Positions 41,553-51,407 are shown, numbered from the stretch's first letter. The stretch: 51,549 nt of DNA from Muribaculaceae bacterium (GCA_017624155.1 JAGANS010000003.1:1-51549); one strand, 5' to 3'. Notes: generated by a model from the letters alone, not told the origin. A program made the numbers and translations.

Positions 41553-43664
41553 TCATCGGCGCAATATGTTGCGCAGCCGGCGCATAAATATGCGGATATG
41601 CTTGGAGAGCGGCGACGGCGACGTGCTGAGGTCGCTGGCCATAGGATCGGAGAAGCTGGTGAGCGGCTGCTCCTCGCCGAATTGCTCGGGGAATATCACG
41701 ATGATGTTGTTGCGGCTGAAATTGCGCTGGAGCAGCGAGGGCATCTCGGTGACCTCGTCGGTATACGACACCGAGTGGGGCCGCGAGCTGATCACTACAA
41801 AGAGGTCGTCGTCGAGGATACGGCCGGTAAGGAGAATCATGGCATCGAGCGAGTCGATGGTACGGAACTCACAGCGCACGCCATAGTTTTCCTGATACAG
41901 CACGCCTCGGATGAGCGGCTGAATGTCGCTGTGACAGCAGAATATCACTCGGCAGCCTATCTGGCGTGTGAGGCGGGCCACGGCGCGCACCCAGCGGCTG
42001 AAGCCGGTCTCGTACTGGGCGTCGCGGGGTACGGCCACCACAATGCGTGTGACGGTATTGAGCGGGATATAGCAGCGCGATATGATGAGCATGCGGTTGG
42101 TGGAGCGCAGCAGCTGTTCTACTTTTGAGCCGAAGAATGTGTCGATGACGGTGCTGCGGCGGTGCATGCCGAGTATCACCTCGGTGATGTCGCGCTCGGA
42201 TATTGCGTTGAGGATGCCGGTGACGGTGTTGAGATCGTAGCGCTCGATCTGCTCCATGCGCACGTTGGCGGCGGCTGCGGTGGTAAGGGCGGCGTCGAGG
42301 GCGGCGCCCGACACGGCCTTTGCCTTGACCGAATTCTCGTTGCGTACATGGATGGCGTAGAAGCTGTGGCGCCCGCGGTCGTTGCGCATCAGAAGGCCGA
42401 GGTCGACGAGCGATGCGGCGGTGACAGGGTTGTCGACGGCGATCAGCGAGTTGTTGGTGCGCGTATGGCGTATCATGTCGTCCTTGTCGAGCATGCTTAT
42501 CTTGAGCCTGGATGCTCCGGCGGCTGTAATGATGGGTGCCACGGCACAGGTGACGAGTATGACCACGATAGTGGCATTGAGCATCACCTCCGACAGTATG
42601 CCCATGCGGTAGCCGAGCGACACTACAGCGAGCGCCACGGCTGTATGGGCGGCCGTGAGTCCAAACATCACTTTGCGCGAACTCGCGCCGAGACCGTTGG
42701 TCTTCTGCACGATGAAGGCCGGAATCCATTTGCTTGCAAGTGCCACGGCGAGCATCATGCCGGCGGCAACGAGGGTGTCGGGATCAATCACCACACGCAG
42801 ATTGATCATCATGCCTACGCCGATCAGGAAATACGGAATAAACAGGGCGTTGCCGACAAACTCGATGGATGTCATCAGCGGCGAACCGTGGGGCACGTAG
42901 CGGTTGAGGACTATCCCGGCAAGGAAGGCGCCGAGCACGGCCTCTACTCCTATGAGCTGAGCCGTCCAGGCGGCGAGGAACACCATCGCAAGAACGAATA
43001 CATACTGGGTGACACGGTCGCTGTAGGTTTTGAAAAATGCGCGTGTGATGCGGGGATACAGGAAAATCACCGCTCCGACCCACAGAGCCATCTTAAGTAT
43101 GAGCCACGCTATTGCCAGGGCATTGAAGTATCCCTCGGTGTTGATGTTCACGGCGGTGGCTATCACAAGCAGCGATCCAGTGACGGCGATAATGGTGCCG
43201 ACGATGGCTATGAGTACTGCCGGGGCCTTGGTGATGCCGAATCGCGCCGCCACGGGATAGGATATCAGAGTGTGGGCGGCATACATGGCGCCGAGCATGA
43301 GCGATGTGATGAGATCGAGGTGCATCACGGCCATGCTGACGGCCACGCCGAGAAGCAGAGGCACCGACAAGGTGAGCAGGCCGAAGAGCAGGCCGCGGCG
43401 CAGATTGAGCCTGAGATGGAACATATCGATCTCAAGGCCGGCAAGGAACATGAGGTAGAGCAGCCCCACCTGGCCGAATATGGCAAAGCTCGAATCGTCG
43501 CTGAGGATATCGAATCCGTAAGGACCTACGGCGACACCGGCCACGATCATGCCGATGATATGTGGTATCTTGAGGCGGTTGAGCAGCAGCGGAGCAAGCA
43601 GAATAATCACCAGCACGATAAAAAATATCGATACGGGCTGTGTGACGAGCGCGGCTGCTATCAT
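41553..43664 (-). CDS. CPA2-family cation:proton antiporter with C-terminal USP-like region
   Basis: The 703-residue inner-membrane protein has about twelve hydrophobic segments over residues 1-390. Signature stretches are LKIPHIIGMIVAGVAVGPYG, LYLMFLAGLEIDM (the conserved Asp region) and LGAFLAGIVLNRYVP. Residues about 400-703 are cytoplasmic, with alternating strand/helix pattern and universal-stress-protein character (TGILNAISERDITEVILGMHRR, then RIVVAVPRDAQYETG). They end in a basic tail (RIFMRRLRNILRR). It exchanges Na+ or K+ for H+; the ion is not determined. It follows asd after 24 nt, so the two may share a transcript. Confidence 0.9.
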   Translation of the reverse strand: MIAAALVTQPVSIFFIVLVIILLAPLLLNRLKIPHIIGMIVAGVAVGPYGFDILSDDSSFAIFGQVGLLYLMFLAGLEIDMFHLRLNLRRGLLFGLLTLSVPLLLGVAVSMAVMHLDLITSLMLGAMYAAHTLISYPVAARFGITKAPAVLIAIVGTIIAVTGSLLVIATAVNINTEGYFNALAIAWLILKMALWVGAVIFLYPRITRAFFKTYSDRVTQYVFVLAMVFLAAWTAQLIGVEAVLGAFLAGIVLNRYVPHGSPLMTSIEFVGNALFIPYFLIGVGMMINLRVVIDPDTLVAAGMMLAVALASKWIPAFIVQKTNGLGASSRKVMFGLTAAHTAVALAVVSLGYRMGILSEVMLNATIVVILVTCAVAPIITAAGASRLKISMLDKDDMIRHTRTNNSLIAVDNPVTAASLVDLGLLMRNDRGRHSFYAIHVRNENSVKAKAVSGAALDAALTTAAAANVRMEQIERYDLNTVTGILNAISERDITEVILGMHRRSTVIDTFFGSKVEQLLRSTNRMLIISRCYIPLNTVTRIVVAVPRDAQYETGFSRWVRAVARLTRQIGCRVIFCCHSDIQPLIRGVLYQENYGVRCEFRTIDSLDAMILLTGRILDDDLFVVISSRPHSVSYTDEVTEMPSLLQRNFSRNNIIVIFPEQFGEEQPLTSFSDPMASDLSTSPSPLSKHIRIFMRRLRNILRR

Positions 43665-43688
43665 GACCGGGAGAGGTTTATGGCAGGG

Positions 43689-44690
43689 TTATGAATGTGC
43701 GGCGATATACTGCACGATCTGCACTGCATTGAGTGCGGCACCTTTGCGGAGCTGATCGCTGACGGTCCAGAAGCTGAGTCCGGGCCCGGCGAGATCGCGG
43801 CGCACACGGCCCACATACACGGGGTCGGAGCCGGCGGCCTTCAGAGGCATGGGATAAGCGAGCGCGGCGGGATCGTCGACAAGCACAACGCCGGGAGCAG
43901 CTGCGAAAGCCTTGCGGGCCTCATCGACACTGATCGGGCACTCTGTCTCTACCCATATAGCCTCGCTGTGGGCGCGCATCACGGGCACGCGCACGCAGGT
44001 GGCGCTCACCTCGATGTCGGGAGCGTGCATGATTTTCTTTGTCTCGTGGTACATCTTCATCTCCTCACGGGTGTAGCCGTTGTCGGTGAAGACGTCGATA
44101 TGCGGTATCACGTTGTAGGCGAGCTGATGGGCGAATCGTTCCACCACCGGAGTTTTGCCGGCGGAGATATCGGCATGCTGCTGCACGAGCTCGTCCATGG
44201 CGCGCGAGCCGGCGCCGCTGGCAGCCTGATAAGTGCTCACATGCACGCGGCGTACCGGCGATATGCGGTGGAGGGGATTGAGGGCCACCACCATCTGTAT
44301 CGTGGTACAGTTGGGATTGGCGATGATACGGCGTGGAGCGCCGAGGGCATCGTCGCCGTTGATTTCGGGCACGACAAGGGGAACATCGGCGTCCATGCGG
44401 AATGCACTTGAATTATCAACCATCACGGTACCGTGGCGGGTGATGACATCGGCAAAGTCGCGCGATACGGAAGCGCCGGCCGAAACCAAAGCATAGTCGA
44501 CACCCGCAAACGACGATTCACGGGTCAGTTCCTCGATAACGATATTCTGACCCCTGAACGGCAAAAACGTACCCGCCGAACGGGCCGAACCGAAGAGTCG
44601 CAGATTGTCGACCGGGAGAGATCCCCCCTCGAGTACATCAATAATTTCACGGCCGACAGCTCCGCCGGCCCCGACAATAGCGATATTCAT
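43689..44690 (-). CDS. asd: Aspartate-semialdehyde dehydrogenase
   Basis: Cytoplasmic enzyme that reduces aspartyl phosphate to aspartate semialdehyde for lysine/diaminopimelate, threonine and methionine synthesis. The 333-residue protein from ATG 44690 opens [20 protein letters not shown] (NADP-binding GxGxxG). The catalytic Cys is in [11 protein letters not shown] (about C130), and [15 protein letters not shown] follows. The active-site His is in the later [20 protein letters not shown] two codons upstream is the only earlier start. A -7 element sits 32 nt upstream of the ATG. Length is normal. Confidence 0.96.
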   Translation of the reverse strand: MNIAIVGAGGAVGREIIDVLEGGSLPVDNLRLFGSARSAGTFLPFRGQNIVIEELTRESSFAGVDYALVSAGASVSRDFADVITRHGTVMVDNSSAFRMDADVPLVVPEINGDDALGAPRRIIANPNCTTIQMVVALNPLHRISPVRRVHVSTYQAASGAGSRAMDELVQQHADISAGKTPVVERFAHQLAYNVIPHIDVFTDNGYTREEMKMYHETKKIMHAPDIEVSATCVRVPVMRAHSEAIWVETECPISVDEARKAFAAAPGVVLVDDPAALAYPMPLKAAGSDPVYVGRVRRDLAGPGLSFWTVSDQLRKGAALNAVQIVQYIAAHS

Positions 44691-44722
44691 TTGCAATAAT
44701 GATATTCTGATAAAAATTTGTG

Positions 44723-44730
44723 CAAAATTA
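44723..44730 (-). promoter_or_regulatory. Putative -7 element of the asd promoter
   Basis: On the minus strand TAATTTTG (44730-44723) matches TAnnTTTG and lies 32 nt before the asd ATG at 44690. A clean -33 element is not visible. Confidence 0.5.
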
Positions 44731-44765
44731 CAAAAAAATGACGGAAATATAACGATAAGGCACTA

Positions 44766-44793
44766 AAAAAAGCACGTTCCCGAGGGAACGTGC
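44766..44793 (-). terminator. Rho-independent terminator of the susCD operon
   Basis: The arms GCACGTTCC (44772-44780) and GGAACGTGC (44785-44793) form a perfect 9-bp stem with a CGAG/CTCG loop. In the minus-strand direction the hairpin is followed by seven T. It lies 25 nt past the stop of the last gene of the operon. Confidence 0.9.
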
Positions 44794-44818
44794 CTTTAAG
44801 TATGAAAGGTTTACAGTA

Positions 44819-45931
44819 TTAGAGGCTGCGGAAACCGAGAGCGCGCTTCATTTGCTTCACATTGTAGCGTGCTTTAATGTCGGCGCGGCGCTGAACGGAC
44901 TTAATCTCGCCTTCTTCATCGAGTTCCTCGCCGGGATAGAATACGATGATGGATGAGTTGAAAGCTGTGATGGGCTTATCAACAGTCTGTCCTTCCATGT
45001 ATTTGGGGTTGACAAGGATAGCGGGATCAATTTCAAGAGTGGTGCCGTCCTCGACAAATTCCTGACCGAAACCGTTATTAATGATCGCCTCGTCGCTATT
45101 ACCGCGTGAAGCATAGAATCCAGCATAGTTGCAGATATAAACAGGCGAAACTTTCTCGGCAAAGTCATCAAAGACATCAATCTCGAGATAGCAGCCGGTA
45201 AACTGCGGCTCGATCTTCACACAGAGAGGATTGGTCGCATCGATACGGATATTTGTCGGTTCACCCTGACCGGCATTGGCATCCACACCTGTATACTGAA
45301 CGAGAGCCCACTCGCAGGTAAAGCAATCCTCGAGCTGATATACATCGGGATTCTCCTCGCTCTGGTTGAGGTTAACATACCAAGGAATTTCAGCACCGTT
45401 CATCTGGCTGCCGTCGGTCATATTGAAGTTATAGATACCTGCCATCCAGCCATCGTAGAGAAGTGCGACGCCGTAGTGATTGAACTTCTCAACCTTCCGA
45501 CGGAGGGTAAGAGCTATGTTGAGTTCAGCATTACCATAATTGCATATTGGCTGAGTAGGATCGATCGCAACGGTAAGTGTATACTTGCGGTCGGTATCTT
45601 CCTCGGGGAGATCGCATGTAGCCACATAAAGGGCCTGTGTTTCACCCTGTGCGAAGTGAACTGTCGAAGGGAAGTTGAACAGCCCCTCGGGGAGGTCGGT
45701 AGTAACATTGATCTTTACATCGGCCTCGGCGGTATCACCAACGCGGCCAACGACCAAAGAAAGTTCAGAAGCGTCGGTATCAAGAGTGACTCGCGACGAG
45801 TTGGCAGTCGTGAAGAAAGCGCCATTGGACTGAGGGCCGGGAACGTAATCGTCGTCATCATCGGAGCAAGCCGAGAATGCCACGCCCAATGTGGCTGCAA
45901 CAGCCAATATGGAATATTTGAAAAATTTCAT
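44819..45931 (-). CDS. SusE/F-position surface lipoprotein, unknown family
   Basis: The 370-residue protein has signal peptide and lipobox VAFSAC (Cys22) followed by SDDDDD, the acidic run of surface-exported Bacteroidetes lipoproteins. The mature part is beta-rich: an Ig-like N-terminal segment (about 40-145; SRVTLDTDASELSLVVGRVGD and YTLTVAIDPTQPICNYGNAEL) precedes a larger domain with IPWYVNLNQSEENPDVYQLED. It sits directly after susD (36 nt), in the place where SusE/SusF-like glycan-binding lipoproteins are usual. I did not recognise the domain. A terminator follows, so it is the last gene of the set. Confidence 0.75.
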   Translation of the reverse strand: MKFFKYSILAVAATLGVAFSACSDDDDDYVPGPQSNGAFFTTANSSRVTLDTDASELSLVVGRVGDTAEADVKINVTTDLPEGLFNFPSTVHFAQGETQALYVATCDLPEEDTDRKYTLTVAIDPTQPICNYGNAELNIALTLRRKVEKFNHYGVALLYDGWMAGIYNFNMTDGSQMNGAEIPWYVNLNQSEENPDVYQLEDCFTCEWALVQYTGVDANAGQGEPTNIRIDATNPLCVKIEPQFTGCYLEIDVFDDFAEKVSPVYICNYAGFYASRGNSDEAIINNGFGQEFVEDGTTLEIDPAILVNPKYMEGQTVDKPITAFNSSIIVFYPGEELDEEGEIKSVQRRADIKARYNVKQMKRALGFRSL

Positions 45932-45967
45932 CTTAGTTGTGGTTTAAAATATTAAACAACAGGCTTA

Positions 45968-47635
45968 TTATTCGTCGCCGCTACTCCAGGCAGTCGGATC
46001 TTCGACAGGGGTCGGCATACCGCCGCCGAGTGTATTCTCACCCTCTGTGATAAGAGGATTGGTGTTAGTGACCGACTGAGGAATAGGATAGATGAGCAGG
46101 GGATCATCTGCCTTGACGTTGTAAACACAGGCGATAGGCCAGCCGCCGCCCACACGGTTCATATCCTTCTTGAGGCGGAGCATGTCGTAGTAGGAGAAGC
46201 CCTCGCCCCAAAGTTCGATACGACGCTGGAACCAAACTTCATCGCGGAATGCCTCGGCAGTCGTGGCCTTGAAGTTGTAACGCTGATAACGATAGGTCTT
46301 CACGAAATCGGTAAGAGCGGCAAGACCTTCTGAAACGTTCTGCATACCGAGAGCCTCAGCCTTGATGAGATACATTTCCTCAACACGCATCAGGGGAATA
46401 TCGGATGCATTAACGGTAGTATTCAGACGACCCTGGTAAGGAGCGAACTTAACCTGAATGCGCTCACGGCGGGCGGCATCTTTTTCATGACTGGCGATAA
46501 AGGCATTCATCTGGTCGGGAAGATTAGCCGATACACCCTCCTCGTTGGTCCACCATCCCTTGCGGACGTCGCGCGAAGGAATCTGAGCATAGAGCGACTT
46601 GCTGATCCACTTCCAGGCGCCGACACCCGAAGCATAGCCGTAGCTAAACGAGCCCATGTGTGAGGGGAAGTTACAGATCTGAGTGGTGACAACGCGATCG
46701 GTCTCGGCGATAGCTACACCCCACAGCCAGTTGTGAGCATTAATGTCGTTGAAACCGGGCTGACCGGCCTCCTCGATAGAGAGGGGAGTAGCGCCGGACT
46801 TATCGATAGCCGACTGCGCATCAGCGGCAGCCTCGGCCCACTTGCACATAAGCAGGTTGGCGCGGGCGCGGAGACCGTATGCAGCGCCAAGCGAGATGAA
46901 GCGCTTGGGCTTATCCTTGATAACAGTCGAAGGGGTAACAGGATTATCCTCCATATAGGAGATGGCGAGATCAAGGTCCTTGATAATCTGATCGTAAACC
47001 TGCTGAACGGTGCTGCGGGCGACACCCTTTGTAGCCTCAGTCATGTTTTCCTCGTTGATAACGGGGACACAGGGAGCAGACTGATTACCGTCGTAAGTGA
47101 ACTGGAAGCTCTGCACGAGGTAAGTATATGCGAAAGCACGGAAGGCAGCGGCCTGAGCGACATAGAACTTGAGTGTATTGGTGTTCTCGTCGGGATTCTC
47201 AAGGTTGATGTTTGGCTTGTTAATAGCCACAACTTCGTTGCTCGAGCGGATGATGTTGTAGCTGTAGCGCCAGATTGTGTAACCGTCGCCGGTGGGAAGA
47301 CCGTCGGACATACGCTGAGCGCCGAGATACCAGTTGTAACCCATGTCGACCGAGTACATGTCCATACCGCGGAGATCCATCTGAAGGAAGAGGGCAGGGA
47401 TGCCGATATCTGACTGGTCGTCGCTGCCGGCGCCGCCCGAGATACTGCCGAATGCACCAAACTGAGCCGAGATACCCGAAACAGAGGCAAGTGCCATCTC
47501 GGGGTTGATTTTGAGCACTTCTTCCTTCTGCTTTTCGGTAACCGTGCTGCCCATAGGCTCGATGTCGAGGTCATTACAACCGACGAACAGAGCACCTGAA
47601 AGCAGGAGGGTGAATATTTTGTTGAACGATTTCAT
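45968..47635 (-). CDS. SusD/RagB family nutrient-binding lipoprotein
   Basis: The 555-residue outer-membrane lipoprotein has lipobox ALFVGC (Cys20), followed by NDLDIEPMGS, the common SusD opening. TPR-like helices carry the family's conserved stretches, such as AAAFRAFAYTYLVQSFQ (about 170), SLGAAYGLRARANLLMCKWAEAA, and the C-terminal RIELWGEGFSYYDMLRLKKDM (about 490). It forms a lid on the SusC partner encoded 40 nt upstream. The ligand is unknown: no glycoside hydrolase, peptidase or sulfatase is adjacent. Confidence 0.93.
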   Translation of the reverse strand: MKSFNKIFTLLLSGALFVGCNDLDIEPMGSTVTEKQKEEVLKINPEMALASVSGISAQFGAFGSISGGAGSDDQSDIGIPALFLQMDLRGMDMYSVDMGYNWYLGAQRMSDGLPTGDGYTIWRYSYNIIRSSNEVVAINKPNINLENPDENTNTLKFYVAQAAAFRAFAYTYLVQSFQFTYDGNQSAPCVPVINEENMTEATKGVARSTVQQVYDQIIKDLDLAISYMEDNPVTPSTVIKDKPKRFISLGAAYGLRARANLLMCKWAEAAADAQSAIDKSGATPLSIEEAGQPGFNDINAHNWLWGVAIAETDRVVTTQICNFPSHMGSFSYGYASGVGAWKWISKSLYAQIPSRDVRKGWWTNEEGVSANLPDQMNAFIASHEKDAARRERIQVKFAPYQGRLNTTVNASDIPLMRVEEMYLIKAEALGMQNVSEGLAALTDFVKTYRYQRYNFKATTAEAFRDEVWFQRRIELWGEGFSYYDMLRLKKDMNRVGGGWPIACVYNVKADDPLLIYPIPQSVTNTNPLITEGENTLGGGMPTPVEDPTAWSSGDE

Positions 47636-47675
47636 TTCTTGAAATTTATTGAATTAATACAGAAGAGTGAGCCGA

Positions 47676-50600
47676 TTAGAAGTTAAGACGTATACCGCCG
47701 GAGAGGCAACGGATAGGCGAGTAAGTATCGTTGCTCGAAGCCGTGAAGCCCTGACGGGGGTCAAAGCCCTTACGCTTGCTCCAGAGAGCAATATTCTCGC
47801 CCGAGAAGTAAAGGCGAACATTGTGGAGGTACAGCTTGCTTGTGAATTTCTCGGGGAGGGTATAGCCGACAGTAATATTGTTCAGGGCTATATAATTGCT
47901 CGAGATGAGGAAACGGTCGGACAGAGCATTGGTGTACTGGTCGGTGGTGCTCAGACGTGGCACGTCGGTGATGTCGCCGGGCTGTGTCCATGCGTTGAGG
48001 GCATCCTTGTGGAGATTGGTACCGATGTTCTTGCTGTTCATCGACGACATATATGTCACATAAGAGTTGTCGTACATGCGTCCGCCGAACTGATATGAGA
48101 AGTTGACAGCGAGATCGAAACCGTAGGCCTGAAGGCTTGTACCGAAGCCGCCGTAACCCTTGGGCATGATGTTGCCTGTGGACTGACGGTTGGAGGTGCG
48201 TGCAAGCGACCAGTCGGTTGTCTTCTTCTCTTCGTCGGCATACTGAGTCATGCCGTTCTTGACAACGTCGTTGCCATCAGCGTCCTTGAGGGTTTCGCGA
48301 TACCAGTATTCAGCCAAACCGGTTTCGCTGTTGACTCCGGCCCATTTGGGAAGATACATGTTGTACATCGATTCACCTTCCTTGAACAGACGGCTGCCGG
48401 TGATCCACTCACCGTTGCCGTTGAGGAGCTCGGGAGCGAGCTTGATTACCTTGTTCTTGGGCAGGGTGATATTGGCATAGATATCCCAGGTGATGTCCTT
48501 GGTGTTGACGGGGCGGTAGTTGAGTTCGAGTTCAAAGCCGTTGTTGCGCATCGAACCGACGTTCTTGGGCTGCGAGGTGTAGCCGAGCGAGGGGTCGGTG
48601 GGAATGTTGAAGAGCATATCGGATACCTGACGCTGGTAGTATTCAACTGTACCGGAGAGCATACCCTGGAAGAAAGAGAAGTCGACACCGGCGTTGAGGT
48701 TATTGGATGTTTCCCAGGTGATGTCGGGATTACCCTTGTAAGCGAGCTGAGCATCGGAGAATACGCCGTTGGCACCGGTCATGCTGTACTGGTCCATGTA
48801 AGCATAGTAGTTGCCGATGTTGTCGTTACCGTTCTGACCGAACGAGAACTTGACTTTGAGCATGTCAACATTGGTGAACTCTTCCATGAACTTCTCCTTT
48901 GCTACTTCCCATGCAACGGAAGCAGACCAGAAGTTGCCCCAGCGGTGATCGGGATGGAAGCGCGAGGAACCGTCGCGACGGAACGAGCCCATGAAGAAAT
49001 AACGGTCGGCATAATTGTATTTGAGTCGGCCAAAGAAACCGCGGGTAGCGTAACCGCCGCCGGCACCGCTACCGGTCTTCTGATCAATAGTGTTGGAAAC
49101 GGCCCACGAGCCGGGGTTGTAAAGGTTGTTACCGAGAGCGTATACAGATTCATCCCAGCGTGAGAAAGATTCGTAACCGATCATGAGGCCGGTGTTGTGA
49201 TTCTCGCCGAATGTGCGCTGATACTCGGCGAGGCCCTGTACGTTGATGGTACGGATGCGGCTGTGCGACTGCGAAGCCTGACCGCCGTTGGCAGTACCCT
49301 GACCATAGAGACCGTTGCTGATGCTGTGGCCGCGTGTATTGTCGACGAAGTAGCCGACGTTGCCGTTGATTGTAAGACCTTCGATGGGAGTAAGAAGAGC
49401 ATACCACTTGGCATCGAGGACGTCCATGAGGGCTTCGTCGGTATCATAATAGAGGTTGCACAGAGGGTTACTCATCGACATATAGTTACGTGTGCCGCCG
49501 TATGTGCCGTCGCCATAGTCGAATATGGGGAGGTTGTAGCGGTCGTTCCACAGGATCTTGCCGTTGGCGTCGCGTACGTACATCGGGTATACGGGAGCGA
49601 GGGCATTTGCAATAAGGAATGCATTGCCGGTGGAGTCGCCGGTATCGGATGTAACCTGATCGCCGGGAGCCTTCATGTTGGTATATGTGTACATGATGTT
49701 GGTGCCGACCTTGAGCCAGGGCTTGGCCTGATAATCGACAGCCGCACGTGTGCTGAAGCGGTTGAAGCCCGAGTTCTCGATGATACCGTCGTCGCCGAGG
49801 TATGAAGCGCCGAGGTAGAAGCTGAACTTGTCGTTACCGCCCGATACGGAGAGGTTGTATTCCTGACGGAGGCCGTTGCAGAGCTGCTGACTCCAGTCAT
49901 CGCCCATTGTGAGATAACCGTCGGGAGTAAGGTAGCCGGGAGTAGCGTTGGGGTTGAAGCGGCCGTCAGCGCCGATGATATACTGACCCTCGGGGGCAGT
50001 CCATGTCTGATAGCCGATAGAGGGCCAGAGCTGGTTGAGGGCATAGGTGCGGGGATCGCCCAAAGTACCGGTCATCTTGGCGGTCATGTAGTGAGCACGG
50101 TAAACCTGCTCGATGTACTGACGGGGATCGGTGATGACGTCATAGTTGGAAAGAGCGCGGTGGTTGCCGCCCCAGCGGGCATCGAGGGATACACGGGCAG
50201 AGCCTTCGCGACCCTTCTTGGTGGTAAGAAGGATAACGCCGTTGGCACCGCGTGCGCCGTAAAGGGCAGCAGAGGCAGCATCCTTGAGGACGGTCATAGC
50301 CTCGATATCGGTGGCAGGGATCGAGGAGATATCACCCGAGTAGGGAACACCGTCGACGACATAAAGAGGCTGAGTACCTGCATTGATCGAGCCTACGCCA
50401 CGGATAAGCACAGAGGGCTGTTCACCGGGCTGACCGTTGGAACTGAAAGTCTGCACACCGGCAACACGGCCTGTAAGAGCGTTGGTGACGGTAGTTACCA
50501 GAGCATCTTCAAGCTGGTCGGCTTTCACGACTGATGCAGAGCCTGTATATTCGGATTTCTTGGCTGTGCCATAAGCGACAGCAAAAACTTCGTCGAGCAC

Positions 50601-50897
50601 ATTCTCGCCCTGACGGAGCTTAATCACCAGTTTATTACCGGTAATGTTGACAGTCTGTGTTTCGTAACCAACGTAAGAAACTGCCAACTTGGATGTTGCA
50701 GCCGGAACGACAATAGTGAAGTTGCCGTCGTAGTCGGTGGCAACACCTACATTAGAGCCAGCGGCTGTCACAGACGCGCCGATGATGGGATCATCGTTCT
50801 CCGAGTCGAGGACAGTACCCGAGACTGTACGCGTCTGAGCCGACGCACACAATCCTATCGAAAGCACTGCCACAAGTAAAAGAAACAGCTTTTTCAT
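47676..50897 (-). CDS. SusC/RagA family TonB-dependent outer-membrane transporter
   Basis: The 1073-residue transporter has signal peptide 1-20 and a CarboxypepD_reg-like domain (about 24-100, VSGTVLDSENDDPIIGASV). The plug (about 110-225) has SVLIRGVGSINAGTQPLYVV and the SusC signature LKDAASAALYGARGANGVIL. The barrel follows and ends SPIRCLSGGIRLNF. It pairs with the downstream SusD protein to import oligomers. No anti-sigma/ECF or hybrid regulator is next to it in the window, so the inducing substrate is not apparent. Confidence 0.95.
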   Translation of the reverse strand: MKKLFLLLVAVLSIGLCASAQTRTVSGTVLDSENDDPIIGASVTAAGSNVGVATDYDGNFTIVVPAATSKLAVSYVGYETQTVNITGNKLVIKLRQGENVLDEVFAVAYGTAKKSEYTGSASVVKADQLEDALVTTVTNALTGRVAGVQTFSSNGQPGEQPSVLIRGVGSINAGTQPLYVVDGVPYSGDISSIPATDIEAMTVLKDAASAALYGARGANGVILLTTKKGREGSARVSLDARWGGNHRALSNYDVITDPRQYIEQVYRAHYMTAKMTGTLGDPRTYALNQLWPSIGYQTWTAPEGQYIIGADGRFNPNATPGYLTPDGYLTMGDDWSQQLCNGLRQEYNLSVSGGNDKFSFYLGASYLGDDGIIENSGFNRFSTRAAVDYQAKPWLKVGTNIMYTYTNMKAPGDQVTSDTGDSTGNAFLIANALAPVYPMYVRDANGKILWNDRYNLPIFDYGDGTYGGTRNYMSMSNPLCNLYYDTDEALMDVLDAKWYALLTPIEGLTINGNVGYFVDNTRGHSISNGLYGQGTANGGQASQSHSRIRTINVQGLAEYQRTFGENHNTGLMIGYESFSRWDESVYALGNNLYNPGSWAVSNTIDQKTGSGAGGGYATRGFFGRLKYNYADRYFFMGSFRRDGSSRFHPDHRWGNFWSASVAWEVAKEKFMEEFTNVDMLKVKFSFGQNGNDNIGNYYAYMDQYSMTGANGVFSDAQLAYKGNPDITWETSNNLNAGVDFSFFQGMLSGTVEYYQRQVSDMLFNIPTDPSLGYTSQPKNVGSMRNNGFELELNYRPVNTKDITWDIYANITLPKNKVIKLAPELLNGNGEWITGSRLFKEGESMYNMYLPKWAGVNSETGLAEYWYRETLKDADGNDVVKNGMTQYADEEKKTTDWSLARTSNRQSTGNIMPKGYGGFGTSLQAYGFDLAVNFSYQFGGRMYDNSYVTYMSSMNSKNIGTNLHKDALNAWTQPGDITDVPRLSTTDQYTNALSDRFLISSNYIALNNITVGYTLPEKFTSKLYLHNVRLYFSGENIALWSKRKGFDPRQGFTASSNDTYSPIRCLSGGIRLNF

Positions 50898-50967
50898 ACT
50901 AAGAATTAGTTAGACATAGAATATAAAGAAGTAATTAATTTTCGCTTTCTGAAAAGTATAATTTTTG

Positions 50968-50975
50968 CAAAGATA
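50968..50975 (-). promoter_or_regulatory. Putative -7 element of the susCD operon
   Basis: On the minus strand TATCTTTG (50975-50968) matches TAnnTTTG, about 70 nt before the susC ATG at 50897. A TTTG at 50991-50988 is only 12 nt upstream, too close for a normal -33 element, so control may differ from the consensus type. Confidence 0.5.
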
Positions 50976-50991
50976 AACACTTTTATGCAAA

Positions 50992-51267
50992 TTGAAGCAC
51001 TTTTCATTAACTTTTTTTCGATTTTAACATTCCGGTGATTAATAATTATGTTGTAGAGCATAAAAATAGCAAGTTTTTATTCACAAAATCAATAACTTAG
51101 GAAAGTGAGGCGTAAGAATGACAAAAAGAAAGGAAAAATGTTGCAATTTAGAACTTTTGGATATCGCCACAGGCCATGGGCCCGGGGGGATGCCCGGAGG
51201 AGCAAGCCCTGGTTGGATGGTGGGCCTTGAGGTGGGCGGCGTTGCCGGTGGGTGGCGGGGTAATTCT
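50992..51267. other. Intergenic region with a G-rich plus strand, no convincing gene
   Basis: From 50992 to about 51160 the sequence is A/T-rich. From 51172 to 51262 the plus strand is strongly G-rich, with many GG and GGG runs (for example CGGGGGGATG, GGTGGGCGG and GGTGGGTGGCGGGG), which could form a G-quadruplex. An open frame 51118-51303 exists, but its Gly-rich product runs into a short tandem repeat and I do not accept it as coding. Confidence 0.35.
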
Positions 51268-51294
51268 TATAAGTCATATAAATCGTATAAGAGG
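51268..51294. repeat. Short tandem repeat of 9-nt units
   Basis: Three imperfect units, TATAAGTCA, TATAAATCG and TATAAGAGG, stand in tandem, followed by further TATATG-like sequence. It lies in the non-coding region beyond susC. Confidence 0.5.
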
Positions 51295-51324
51295 GATATA
51301 TGATATATGGTGGTTTAAAGCAGC

Positions 51325-51364
51325 AAAGGCCCCGGGGGTGTCGACATCACCTGCGGGGCCTTGC
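51325..51364. terminator. Hairpin with AAGGCCCCG arms
   Basis: AAGGCCCCG (51326-51334) pairs exactly with CGGGGCCTT (51354-51362), and an inner GGTG/CACC pairing shortens the loop. There is no long T tract on either side, so termination is plausible but not certain. No gene ends close upstream on the plus strand. Confidence 0.45.
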
Positions 51365-51367
51365 TGA

Positions 51368-51407
51368 GAATGTTGAATGTTGAATGGGGAATGTTGAATT
51401 CTCATTC
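51368..51407. repeat. GAATGTTGAAT repeat cluster
   Basis: GAATGTTGAAT-type units occur three times here, ending GAATTCTCATTC; the ends GAGAATG and CTCATTC are roughly complementary. The unit is the same as in the repeat at 39697-39766, showing an interspersed family of short repeats in this genome. Confidence 0.5.

Noticed and set aside
51118-51303. 61-codon plus-strand frame rich in Gly
   Set aside because: The middle is a G-rich tract and the end (YKSYKSYK) is a 9-nt tandem repeat read in frame; no start signal or homology is visible.
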